Of a stretch of DNA of 64,000 nucleotides, positions 36,480 through 44,039 are shown piece by piece (positions within the stretch are counted from its first letter, which is position 1; the number at the start of each line of letters is the position of its first letter). Where the stretch lies: positions 1 to 64,000 of the forward strand of contig NZ_JYIX01000031.1 of NCBI RefSeq assembly GCF_000956505.1. The letters are read 5' to 3'. The notes below the pieces were generated by a model. It ran no database searches, was not told where the DNA came from, and saw nothing but the letters and a program-made list of their open reading frames with translations. Position numbers and translations under genes: made by a program. This stretch comes from Microbacterium azadirachtae. Its GTDB lineage: Bacteria > Actinomycetota > Actinomycetes > Actinomycetales > Microbacteriaceae.

Positions 36480-38528
36480 ATGCCTGAAAACATCCGCATC
36501 GCCGTCGACGTCGGCGGGACGTTCACCGACGTGGTGAAGCTCGTCCCGGAGACCGGAGAGCTGCGCTTCGAGAAGGTGCCCACCACGCCCGCCGAACCCA
36601 CGGCCGGAGTCCTCGCCGCCTTCGACAAGGCGGAGGCCGATCCGGCTCAGGTCTCGATGTTCAACCATGGCAGCACGCTCGGACTCAACTCGCTGCTGAC
36701 CCGCACCGGTGCCAGGATCGCGACCATCGCCACGCGCGGCTTCCGCGACGTCTACCTGCTCGGCCGCACCGACCGCCGGGTGATGTACGACATCGGCTAT
36801 CAGAAGCCGGAGGCGCTGCTGGAGCGCTTCGACACCTTCGAGGTGACCGAGCGCAGCATGTTCGACGGCTCGGTCGCGGTGGCGCTGGACGAGGACGACG
36901 CGCGGGAGATCGCGCGCGAGATCGGCCGCAGGGGCTACGACGCGGTCGCCGTGGCGTTCCTGCACGCCTACGCCAACCCGTCGCACGAGCTCCGGATGCG
37001 CGAGATCCTCGCGGAGGAGGCGCCGGAGCTCGAGATCACCATCTCGCACGAGCTCTCGCGCGAGTACCGGGAGTACGAGCGCACCAGCACGGCCGTGCTC
37101 GACGCCTACATCAAACCGATCATGCGCGGCTATCTGCGCGCTCTCGAGGGCGAGCTCGAGCGCCGCGGATTCGGCGGACGCTTCCTCATGTCGCGCTCCG
37201 GCGGCGGCGCGATGACGGCCTCGGCCGCGCGGGAGCAGCCGGTGAACCTCATCCTTTCCGGACCCGCCGGCGGAGTCGTGGGGGCGGCGGCCTTCTCGAA
37301 GCTCATCGGGCGGCCCAACCTCATCACGATCGACATGGGAGGGACGAGCCTCGACGCCTCCCTCGTGCAGGGCGGAAGCCCTGTGCTGTACCACGGCGCC
37401 GAGTTCGAGGGGCTGCCGATCAACACGCCTTCGCTCTACATCCACACGATCGGCGCCGGTGGCGGATCCCTCGGCTACCTGGACGACGGCGGCGCGCTGC
37501 AGGTGGGGCCGAAGAGCGCGGGCGCGATGCCGGGCCCGGCGGCGTACGGCAGGGGCGGCACCGAGCCGACGTTCACCGACGCGGCGCTCGCGATCGGCTA
37601 CCTCGGCACCGACACCCCTCTCGGCGGCGAGCTCACGCTCGACCGCGAGAAGTCCCTCGAGGCCCTCGCCCCGATCGCGGAGGCCCTCGAACTGACGGTC
37701 ACGCAGCTCGCACGGGGCATGGTGCGGATCTCCAACACCAAGATCATGGGCGCCGTGCGGGCGATCACGATCGAACTCGGGCACGATCCCAAGGACTTCG
37801 CGCTGCTCTCCTTCGGGGGAGGCGGCGGCCTCGTCGCGGTCGACGTGGCCAGGGATCTCGGGATCCCCGAGGTGATCGTGCCGCCGGGGCAGGGCGCGTT
37901 CTCGGCGCTCGGCATGCTGATGGCGGACGTGCAGCACGACTACTCGCGCACGAGCCTCCAGGCCTTGCACGAGCTGGACGCCTCCGTGGCCGACGCGCTC
38001 TACGCCGGCATGGAGAGCGAGGCGAGGGAGACGCTGCGCGCCGAGGGGTTCGACGACGACCGGATGGTCTTCCACCGGGTCGTGGCCGTCCGCTACTCGG
38101 GTCAGGAGCATGCGGTCACCGTCACCTATCCCGAGGACGGATCCGATCCTCGCGACGCGATCCGCTCCGAGTTCAACCGTCTGCACGAGCGCCAGTACGG
38201 CCACGTCATGGACGATCCCATCGAGACCACGACCCTGCGGCTGAGCGCCCTCGGCGTCGTCGACAAGCCCGACCTGCCGCACGTCGCGCGCCGGTCCGCC
38301 GGGGACGGTCCGGTGGTCCGCACGCGCACGGTGGTGCTCGACGGCGACGAGACCGCGGAGTACGCGCTGATTGCCCGCGAGGAACTCCTGGCGGGAGACG
38401 CGATCGAAGGGCCGGCCGTCATCACCGAGCACACCGCGACGACTGTCCTGCACGCCGGCGACCGGCTCGAGGTCGGCGACTACGGCGAACTCGTCATCTC
38501 GATCCAGTACGCACAGAAGGGAGCGTGA
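36480..38528 (+). CDS. Hydantoinase/5-oxoprolinase A subunit (HyuA-like)
   Basis: 682 residues, typical HyuA length. The N-terminal actin-like ATPase phosphate loop IAVDVGGTFTDVV (6-18) is intact. FNHGSTLGLNSLLTRTGARI, FLMSRSGGGAMTAS and ITIDMGGTSLDASLV, then LLSFGGGGGLVAVDVARDLG are the family's further nucleotide and fold motifs. With its B subunit it would hydrolyse ATP to open a cyclic amide (hydantoin, oxoproline, caprolactam and similar), or carboxylate a ketone in related enzymes. It is followed after one base by the B subunit. Substrate class is inferred from DUF917 and transporter neighbours. Confidence 0.92.
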   Translation: MPENIRIAVDVGGTFTDVVKLVPETGELRFEKVPTTPAEPTAGVLAAFDKAEADPAQVSMFNHGSTLGLNSLLTRTGARIATIATRGFRDVYLLGRTDRRVMYDIGYQKPEALLERFDTFEVTERSMFDGSVAVALDEDDAREIAREIGRRGYDAVAVAFLHAYANPSHELRMREILAEEAPELEITISHELSREYREYERTSTAVLDAYIKPIMRGYLRALEGELERRGFGGRFLMSRSGGGAMTASAAREQPVNLILSGPAGGVVGAAAFSKLIGRPNLITIDMGGTSLDASLVQGGSPVLYHGAEFEGLPINTPSLYIHTIGAGGGSLGYLDDGGALQVGPKSAGAMPGPAAYGRGGTEPTFTDAALAIGYLGTDTPLGGELTLDREKSLEALAPIAEALELTVTQLARGMVRISNTKIMGAVRAITIELGHDPKDFALLSFGGGGGLVAVDVARDLGIPEVIVPPGQGAFSALGMLMADVQHDYSRTSLQALHELDASVADALYAGMESEARETLRAEGFDDDRMVFHRVVAVRYSGQEHAVTVTYPEDGSDPRDAIRSEFNRLHERQYGHVMDDPIETTTLRLSALGVVDKPDLPHVARRSAGDGPVVRTRTVVLDGDETAEYALIAREELLAGDAIEGPAVITEHTATTVLHAGDRLEVGDYGELVISIQYAQKGA

Positions 38529-38529
38529 C

Positions 38530-40236
38530 ATGGCCGACGCCATCACGACGGAGATCATCAGGCACGGTCTGCTGGCCGCGGCGGAGGAGGTCGCGCGCAA
38601 CCTGTGCCGCACCGCCTACAACACCGTGGTCTACGAGATCCACGACTACGGCATCGGGATCCACGATGCGCTCGGCGACGTCGTCGCCGACGCGCCGGGC
38701 ATCGCAGTGTTCACGCGCGGGAACGACGCGGGCATCAAGCACTCGATGGAGTTCCTCGGCGTGGACACGATGGAGCCCGGCGACATCTTCATCCTCAACT
38801 TCCCGTACTGGTCGAGCGCGCACACCCTCGATCCGCTGGTCTTCGCACCGATCCACGTGGACGACGTGCTCATCGGCTTCGCCTCCTGCCGTGTGCACAT
38901 CACGGACCTGAACCAGAAGGATCCGGGCTACGTGCTCGACTCGACGGATCGCTCGCAGGAGGGCCTCATGCTGCCGGCCTCGAAGCTCTATCGCCGGGGC
39001 GAGCGCAACGACGACGTGTTCAACATCATCCGGTTCAACAGCCGGATGCCGAAGCACACGATCGGAGACATCCAGGCCCAGGTGTCCGCCTGCGTGACGG
39101 GCGTCCGTCGGACGCAGGAGATCGCGGCGCGATACGGCGTCGACACCCTCACCGAGGCGATGCGGACGATCAACGATCACGGCGAGAAGCTCGCCAGGCT
39201 CGGACTGGCGAAGCTCCCGAAGGGCACCTGGAGCGCCATCGACTTCGTCGACGACGACGGGATCAACAAGGACGATCTCGTCAAGCTCCAGTGCACGGTC
39301 ACGGTCACCGACGAGGAGATGGTGGTCGACTGGACCGGCAGCGCGGAGAACGTCGAGGGCCCGATCAATCTCCCGCCAGGGCAGACCGAAGCGCTGTCCA
39401 GCCTCATCTTCAAGGCGCTCACGACCCCCGACACCCCGGTGGTCGCGGGCAACTTCGCACCGCTGCGGGTCGTCACCGTGCCGGGGTCGGTCATGCACGC
39501 GGTGTCGCCGATGCCGACCTTCACGCTGTGGACCGGCCTGCTGGCCGGCGAGGTGATCCTGAAGGCGCTGGCGCAGGGGATGCCGGAGCTCGTTCCGGCC
39601 TGCTCCGGCGGCGACGTCTGCTCGATGATGGGCCTGGGCACGAACCCGCGCACCGGTGAGCCGTGGCAGGAGGCCACGAACGAGGCGGTCGGCTTCGGAG
39701 GCACCGCGGTGCACGACGGCGAGGACGGCATCATGCACCTTTCAGAGCCCGGCTGCCGCAACAACCCGGTCGAGGTGCTGGAGGCCAAGTCGTCGATGAT
39801 CATCGACCACTACGGGTACCGCACCGACACCGGCGGCGCGGGACGGCACCGCGGCGGCGTCGGCGTGAGCAGGTCGTATCGCTTCACGGCGCCGGCCACG
39901 GGCATCTGCCTCGTCTACAAGACCAAGACGGATCCCTGGTCGATCGGCGGCGGCGGTGAGGGACAGCCGAATCGGGTCGTGCTGAACCCCGGTACCTCGC
40001 GGGAGGTCGTGCAGGGCGGGAGCTACAACCGCCTCGACGCCGGTGATGTGCTCGTCAACCAGACCGGCGGGGGCGGCGGCTACGGTCACCCCTTCGACCG
40101 CGACCCTTCGGCCGTCGCGCGCGATGTGCGCAACGGCTTCGTCTCCTCGCAGTCGGCGCGGCAGGACTACGGCGTCGTGGTGACGGCCGAGTTCGGCATC
40201 GACCACGCGGCGACCGCGGCGATCCGGGGCAGCTAG
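38530..40236 (+). CDS. Hydantoinase B subunit (HyuB-like)
   Basis: 568 residues. Family motifs: TTEIIRHGLLAAAEEVARNL at the N-terminus, YEIHDYGIGIHDALGDVVA, VDWTGSAENVEGPINLPPGQ, and the C-terminal GGAGRHRGGVGVSRSYRF followed by NQTGGGGGYGHPFDRDP. HyuB supplies the site where the activated ring is cleaved. It is the last gene of the operon. Start ATG lies one base after the hyuA stop, and the A and B stoichiometry is thus probably fixed by coupling. Confidence 0.92.
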   Translation: MADAITTEIIRHGLLAAAEEVARNLCRTAYNTVVYEIHDYGIGIHDALGDVVADAPGIAVFTRGNDAGIKHSMEFLGVDTMEPGDIFILNFPYWSSAHTLDPLVFAPIHVDDVLIGFASCRVHITDLNQKDPGYVLDSTDRSQEGLMLPASKLYRRGERNDDVFNIIRFNSRMPKHTIGDIQAQVSACVTGVRRTQEIAARYGVDTLTEAMRTINDHGEKLARLGLAKLPKGTWSAIDFVDDDGINKDDLVKLQCTVTVTDEEMVVDWTGSAENVEGPINLPPGQTEALSSLIFKALTTPDTPVVAGNFAPLRVVTVPGSVMHAVSPMPTFTLWTGLLAGEVILKALAQGMPELVPACSGGDVCSMMGLGTNPRTGEPWQEATNEAVGFGGTAVHDGEDGIMHLSEPGCRNNPVEVLEAKSSMIIDHYGYRTDTGGAGRHRGGVGVSRSYRFTAPATGICLVYKTKTDPWSIGGGGEGQPNRVVLNPGTSREVVQGGSYNRLDAGDVLVNQTGGGGGYGHPFDRDPSAVARDVRNGFVSSQSARQDYGVVVTAEFGIDHAATAAIRGS

Positions 40237-40327
40237 ATCCCGGTTCCGGCAGGGGGCGGCCGACGGTGATCGGTCGTCCCCTGCCACCGTGAGCGGGAAG
40301 AAAGATCCGATGATTGGATCGACATAG

Positions 40328-40341
40328 TCGAATCGATTCGA
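40328..40341. promoter_or_regulatory. 14-bp palindrome at the MATE promoter
   Basis: TCGAATCGATTCGA, perfect, immediately before a TAGGAT -10-like hexamer (40342-40347). A repressor bound here would block the promoter of the MATE pump. No regulator gene is adjacent. Confidence 0.5.
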
Positions 40342-40386
40342 TAGGATTGCTCGGTTCCGCTCACCTCCGTCCCCCGAAGAGCACTC

Positions 40387-41859
40387 ATGGCCACGCCCCT
40401 CACCACCGGCCGCCCCTGGCGCGTCATCCTTGCCTTTGCCGTCCCCCTGCTGATCGGCAACGTCGTCCAGCAGCTCTATCAGTTCGCCGACGCGATCGTC
40501 GTCGGCCGCCACCTCGGCGTCGATTCGCTCGCGGCCGTCGGCGCCACGGGCAGCCTGATCTTCCTGCTGATCGGCTTCGCCTGGGGGCTCAGCAGCGGTT
40601 TCGCGATCCCGACCGCGCAGTCCTTCGGCGCGGGAGACCACGCCGCGGTGCGCCGTTCCGTCGCCACGGGCACCCTGCTGACCGCCGCCACGAGCATCAT
40701 CATCACGGTCGGCGCCCCGCTCGTGACCGCGCCGCTGCTCGCCCTGCTGCAGACGCCCGAAGTGCTCATGCCGGAGGCGACCGTGTTCACGCAGGTCACC
40801 TTCATCGGCGGCAGCACCGTGATGTTCTTCAACTACCTCTCCGCGGTGATCCGCGCGATCGGCGACTCCCGCACTCCGCTCGTGTTCCTCACCGTCTCGT
40901 GCGCGCTGAACATCGTGCTCGTGATCCTCATGGTGGGCACCTTCGAGTGGGGCGTGGCGGGAGCCGCCTGGGCGACCGTCGTCGCGCAGGGCGTCTCGGT
41001 CGTGCTGTGCCTCGTGTACGTGTGGCGCAAGCTGCCGGTGCTGCACGTGCACCGCGCCGACTGGAGGGTGACCCGCGACGACGTCGTCCAGCACCTGCGC
41101 CTCGGTCTTCCGATGGGCTTCCAGGCCTCGATCATCGCGATCGGCACGATCACCGTGCAGGTCGCACTCAACGTGCTCGGTCCTGACGCCGTGGCCGCCT
41201 ACACGACCGCCTCCCGGGTGGACAGCATCGCGGTCGCCTTCCTCTCCTCGATCGGCCTTGCCGCCTCGATGTACGCCGCGCAGAACCTGGGCGGGCGTCG
41301 CCCGGACCGGATCCGCCGGGGCGTCACGCAGGCGATCTGGATGGCGGTCATCACGGCGGTCGTGCTCGGCGCCCTGCTGGTGCTGTTCGGATCCTCGATG
41401 GTGCGCGTGTTCATCGGCGACGGATCCGACGAGGTCGTGCGCCTCGCCGCCCTCATGCTGCTGATCAACGGACTCAGCTACAGCGCGCTCGGCGTGCTGT
41501 TCGTGCTGCGCGGCGTGCTGCAGGGCCTCGGGCACACGCTCATCCCGACGGTCACCGGCGTGATCGAGCTGGTGATGCGCGTGGCCGCGGCCGTCGTGCT
41601 CGGCGCCCTCATCGGCTACCCCGGCGTCGCGCTGAGCAATCCGCTCGCGTGGCTGGGCGCCGCGGCGCTCCTCATCCCCGCATACGTGAAGGCGCACCGC
41701 GCCCTCGCGCGCATGCCCGTGGATCCGATCGAGGTCACCCCGACCACCGCGATCCCCGTGGTCGGGCCCACCGACGGGTCCATGGTCGTCGACGCGGTCA
41801 TCACGGCGCCGGTGCCGGTGATCACGGCGAGGTCGCGCCTCAAGGCCGGACGCCGCTGA
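40387..41859 (+). CDS. MATE-family efflux transporter
   Basis: 490 residues, twelve hydrophobic helices in two similar halves. FAVPLLIGNVVQQLYQFADAI at helix 1 and VGRHLGVDSLAAVGATG after it are the MATE signature; the second half begins at LRLGLPMGFQASIIAIG. It exports drugs or metabolites using an H+ or Na+ gradient. A Thr/Ile/Val-rich hydrophilic tail of about 40 residues (DPIEVTPTTAIPVVGP onward) extends past the last helix. Upstream lies a 14-bp palindrome likely to be an operator. Confidence 0.9.
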   Translation: MATPLTTGRPWRVILAFAVPLLIGNVVQQLYQFADAIVVGRHLGVDSLAAVGATGSLIFLLIGFAWGLSSGFAIPTAQSFGAGDHAAVRRSVATGTLLTAATSIIITVGAPLVTAPLLALLQTPEVLMPEATVFTQVTFIGGSTVMFFNYLSAVIRAIGDSRTPLVFLTVSCALNIVLVILMVGTFEWGVAGAAWATVVAQGVSVVLCLVYVWRKLPVLHVHRADWRVTRDDVVQHLRLGLPMGFQASIIAIGTITVQVALNVLGPDAVAAYTTASRVDSIAVAFLSSIGLAASMYAAQNLGGRRPDRIRRGVTQAIWMAVITAVVLGALLVLFGSSMVRVFIGDGSDEVVRLAALMLLINGLSYSALGVLFVLRGVLQGLGHTLIPTVTGVIELVMRVAAAVVLGALIGYPGVALSNPLAWLGAAALLIPAYVKAHRALARMPVDPIEVTPTTAIPVVGPTDGSMVVDAVITAPVPVITARSRLKAGRR

Positions 41860-41984
41860 GCCCCGCCCCGGATGGACTGCGGTTCGGGAGCGGTGGACGG
41901 ATCTCCGGCCGATGCTTGCGGTGCGGGCACGAAGGCGCGCACCCTGGACTCCGGGGGGAGACATCGGCGCGCGAGGAGCTTCCC

Positions 41985-42890
41985 ATGACCCAGCGGATCA
42001 TCCCGAACATCTGGTGCGACCACAATGCCGAGGAGGTCGGGGCCTTCTACGCCTCGGTGTTCGACCGCACAACGTCGGAGGTCGTCGCGCGCTATCCCGA
42101 CCGCGGGCTGCCCGAGTTCCAGAGCGCGTTCGCGGGGCAGCCGCTCACGGTCGACGTCACGATCGACGGCTACCGGATCACGCTCATCAACGCGGGCGCC
42201 GAGTTCGCGCCGACATCCGCGATCTCGTTCGTCGTCTGCGTGGATCCGCGCGACTTCGGCGGGGACGAGCACGCCGCGCGGGGGTGGATCAACCGCGTCT
42301 GGACCCGCCTCGGCGAGGAGGGGCGCGTGCTCATGGACATCGGCGAGTACCGGTTCAGCGGACTGTACGGCTGGATCGAGGACCGGTACGGGGTGAGCTG
42401 GCAGCTGAAGCTGATGGACGCCGCGGCGGAGCCGGAGCCGCCGATCATTCCGATGCTGGTGTTCGGCGGACCGCTGCAGAACAGGGCGGAGGAGGCCATC
42501 GCGTTCTACGGCGCGCTGCTGCCGCCGTCGGGGATCGTCCGCCAGACGGAGCATCCGGTCACGGCGCCTCCGCGCGTCGACGAGCCGATCACCTACTCGG
42601 AGTTCCTGCTCGCGGGGCAGCGCTTCGCGGCGTTCGACTCACCGGTCGACCGGGATCACCCGTTCACGCCGGGGATCTCCCTGCAGGTCGACTGCGACGG
42701 GCAGGAGGAGATCGACCGGCTCTGGGACGCCCTCAGCATGGTCCCCGAGGCCGAGCAGTGCGGGTGGCTCGTCGACCGCTTCGGGCTGAGCTGGCAGATC
42801 GTCCCGGCGAACATGGCCGAACTCATGCAGCGCCCGAACGCCTACCCTCACCTGATGCAGATGGGCCGCCTCATCATCGCCGACTTCTGA
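41985..42890 (+). CDS. VOC-superfamily (PhnB-like) protein, tandem domains
   Basis: 301 residues made of two similar ~145-residue halves, each beginning with an IIP-type strand (RIIPNIWCDHNAEEVGAFYASVF and IIPMLVFGGPLQNRAEEAIAFYG) and ending with a YG(V)SWQ / FGLSWQI strand. This is the 3-demethylubiquinone-9 3-methyltransferase-like/PhnB group, bleomycin-resistance fold. Function of the family is largely unknown; some bind drugs or act as dioxygenases. GAGGAG precedes the ATG. Monocistronic, convergent with DoxX across a palindromic repeat. Confidence 0.85.
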   Translation: MTQRIIPNIWCDHNAEEVGAFYASVFDRTTSEVVARYPDRGLPEFQSAFAGQPLTVDVTIDGYRITLINAGAEFAPTSAISFVVCVDPRDFGGDEHAARGWINRVWTRLGEEGRVLMDIGEYRFSGLYGWIEDRYGVSWQLKLMDAAAEPEPPIIPMLVFGGPLQNRAEEAIAFYGALLPPSGIVRQTEHPVTAPPRVDEPITYSEFLLAGQRFAAFDSPVDRDHPFTPGISLQVDCDGQEEIDRLWDALSMVPEAEQCGWLVDRFGLSWQIVPANMAELMQRPNAYPHLMQMGRLIIADF

Positions 42891-42899
42891 GGGCCCGGC

Positions 42900-42994
42900 T
42901 TCAGGTCGCCCGACTTCAGGTCGCCCTGCGCACGTTCAGGTCGCAGAATCTGCTTCCGCAAACGCCCGGAGAGGACGGAAATCGCGACCTGAAC
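42900..42994. repeat. Family III palindromic repeat, copy 1
   Basis: GTTCAGGTCGC (42934-42944) and GCGACCTGAAC (42984-42994) are perfect 11-bp inverted arms. Two extra partial left arms (CTTCAGGTCGCC) precede at about 42900 and 42914. The interior TTCAGGTCGCAGAA-CTGC is shared with 43953-44011. It lies between convergent VOC and doxX genes. Confidence 0.75.
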
Positions 42995-43027
42995 GGCGTT
43001 GGTGGGCGACGAGGGGGGCGACAGGCG

Positions 43028-43393
43028 TCAGCGAAGGGCGAGGAAGCCCAGGACGGCGCTGACGACGGCCAGCGCGGCGAGGACGATCGCCGGGGTGGCC
43101 GGCTCCTTGCGTCGCAGGTGCACGACGACCGCGCCGAGCATGATGACGGCGAGACCGGTGCCGGCCAGGGGCGTGAGGATCGGGGCGATCCCGGTCGCGA
43201 GCGGCAGGACCAGCCCGACGGCGCCGATGACCTCGAGCGCGGCGATCGCCTTGACCGAACCCGCCGAGAAGTCGTCGGTCCACGCCATCCCGCGCTCGGC
43301 GAGCACCGGCTTCGGGGTGATCAGCTTCATGCCGCCGCCGCCCAGCATGGCCAGGGTGAGCAGCGCGTTGACGATCCAGAGGGCGATCAGCAT
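43028..43393 (-). CDS. DoxX-family membrane protein
   Basis: 121 residues, four hydrophobic helices. WIVNALLTLAMLGGGGMKLI and AIAALEVIGAVGLVLPLATG are the DoxX pattern. DoxX-like proteins are small quinone-linked or redox-associated membrane proteins; some belong to a radical-detoxifying complex. Divergent from an HxlR regulator with 59 nt between starts, so it is likely its target. The SD AAGGAA precedes the ATG. Both genes together are flanked by family III repeats. Confidence 0.88.
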   Translation of the reverse strand: MLIALWIVNALLTLAMLGGGGMKLITPKPVLAERGMAWTDDFSAGSVKAIAALEVIGAVGLVLPLATGIAPILTPLAGTGLAVIMLGAVVVHLRRKEPATPAIVLAALAVVSAVLGFLALR

Positions 43394-43403
43394 GAGGTTC
43401 CTT

Positions 43404-43433
43404 CTTGTTATCGATCGTCACCTTGTTACGATC
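43404..43433. promoter_or_regulatory. Direct repeats at the doxX/hxlR promoters
   Basis: CTTGTTATCGATC (43404-43416) and CTTGTTACGATC (43422-43433) are near-identical direct repeats in the divergent gap. TACGAT within the second could be the -10 of the regulator. They are a plausible HxlR binding site. Confidence 0.5.
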
Positions 43434-43452
43434 AGTAAGTAAAGGATGGGGC

Positions 43453-43935
43453 ATGGTGGAGACGCGTACAAAAGGAACATCGGTGTCACCGGCGCACAGC
43501 GGGAGAACCATGACCGTGGCGGCCCCACCCGCGGCCGCCACCTCCCCGGCCGGCCTCGCCGAGTACGAGCGCTCCTGCGAGGGGCACCCTGGCGGCCCGG
43601 AGGCGGGCCGGATGATCCGCGAGGTGCTCGACCGCGTGGGCGACAAGTGGTCGCTGCTCGTGGTCGCGACGCTCGGCGACGACGTCATGCGGTTCAGCGA
43701 CCTGCTGCGTCATATCCCGGGGATCTCGCAGCGCATGCTCACCCTGACGCTGCGCCAGCTCGAGCGCGACGGACTCGTGATCCGCACCGCCTACGCCGAG
43801 GTGCCGCCGCGCGTCGAGTACCGGCTCACCGCGCTCGGCGCCACGCTCATCGGGATCGCGCACACGATCGCGCAGTGGGCGATCGCGAACCATTCCACGA
43901 TCGAGCAGTCCCGCGCCGAGTACGACGCGCGCTGA
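43453..43935 (+). CDS. HxlR-family transcriptional regulator
   Basis: 160 residues from the ATG at 43453. An Ala/Pro-rich N-terminal extension of about 35 residues precedes the HxlR core: MIREVLDRVGDKWSLLVVATLG, FSDLLRHIPGISQRMLTLTLRQLERDGL spread over about 76-104, wing RTAYAEVPPRVEYRLTALG. One cysteine (YERSCEGHPGG) lies just before the core, where some HxlR redox and aldehyde sensors have their reactive cysteine. It probably represses the divergent doxX. The start could be a later ATG at residue 20; no strong ribosome site decides. Confidence 0.88.
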   Translation: MVETRTKGTSVSPAHSGRTMTVAAPPAAATSPAGLAEYERSCEGHPGGPEAGRMIREVLDRVGDKWSLLVVATLGDDVMRFSDLLRHIPGISQRMLTLTLRQLERDGLVIRTAYAEVPPRVEYRLTALGATLIGIAHTIAQWAIANHSTIEQSRAEYDAR

Positions 43936-43952
43936 CCTCGGCCCTGCTTCAG

Positions 43953-44011
43953 GCGTTCAGGTCGCAGAAACTGCCGCTTCGGACCGCCCATATCGACAGA
44001 AATCGCGACCT
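43953..44011. repeat. Family III palindromic repeat, copy 2
   Basis: TCAGGTCGC (43955-43963) pairs with GCGACCTGA (44003-44011). The sequence after the left arm matches copy 1 closely. It lies between convergent hxlR and the acyl-CoA synthetase, so the two copies bracket the doxX-hxlR module. Confidence 0.7.
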
Positions 44012-44039
44012 GAGCGAGCAGCGAGCAGCCAGGGATCGC

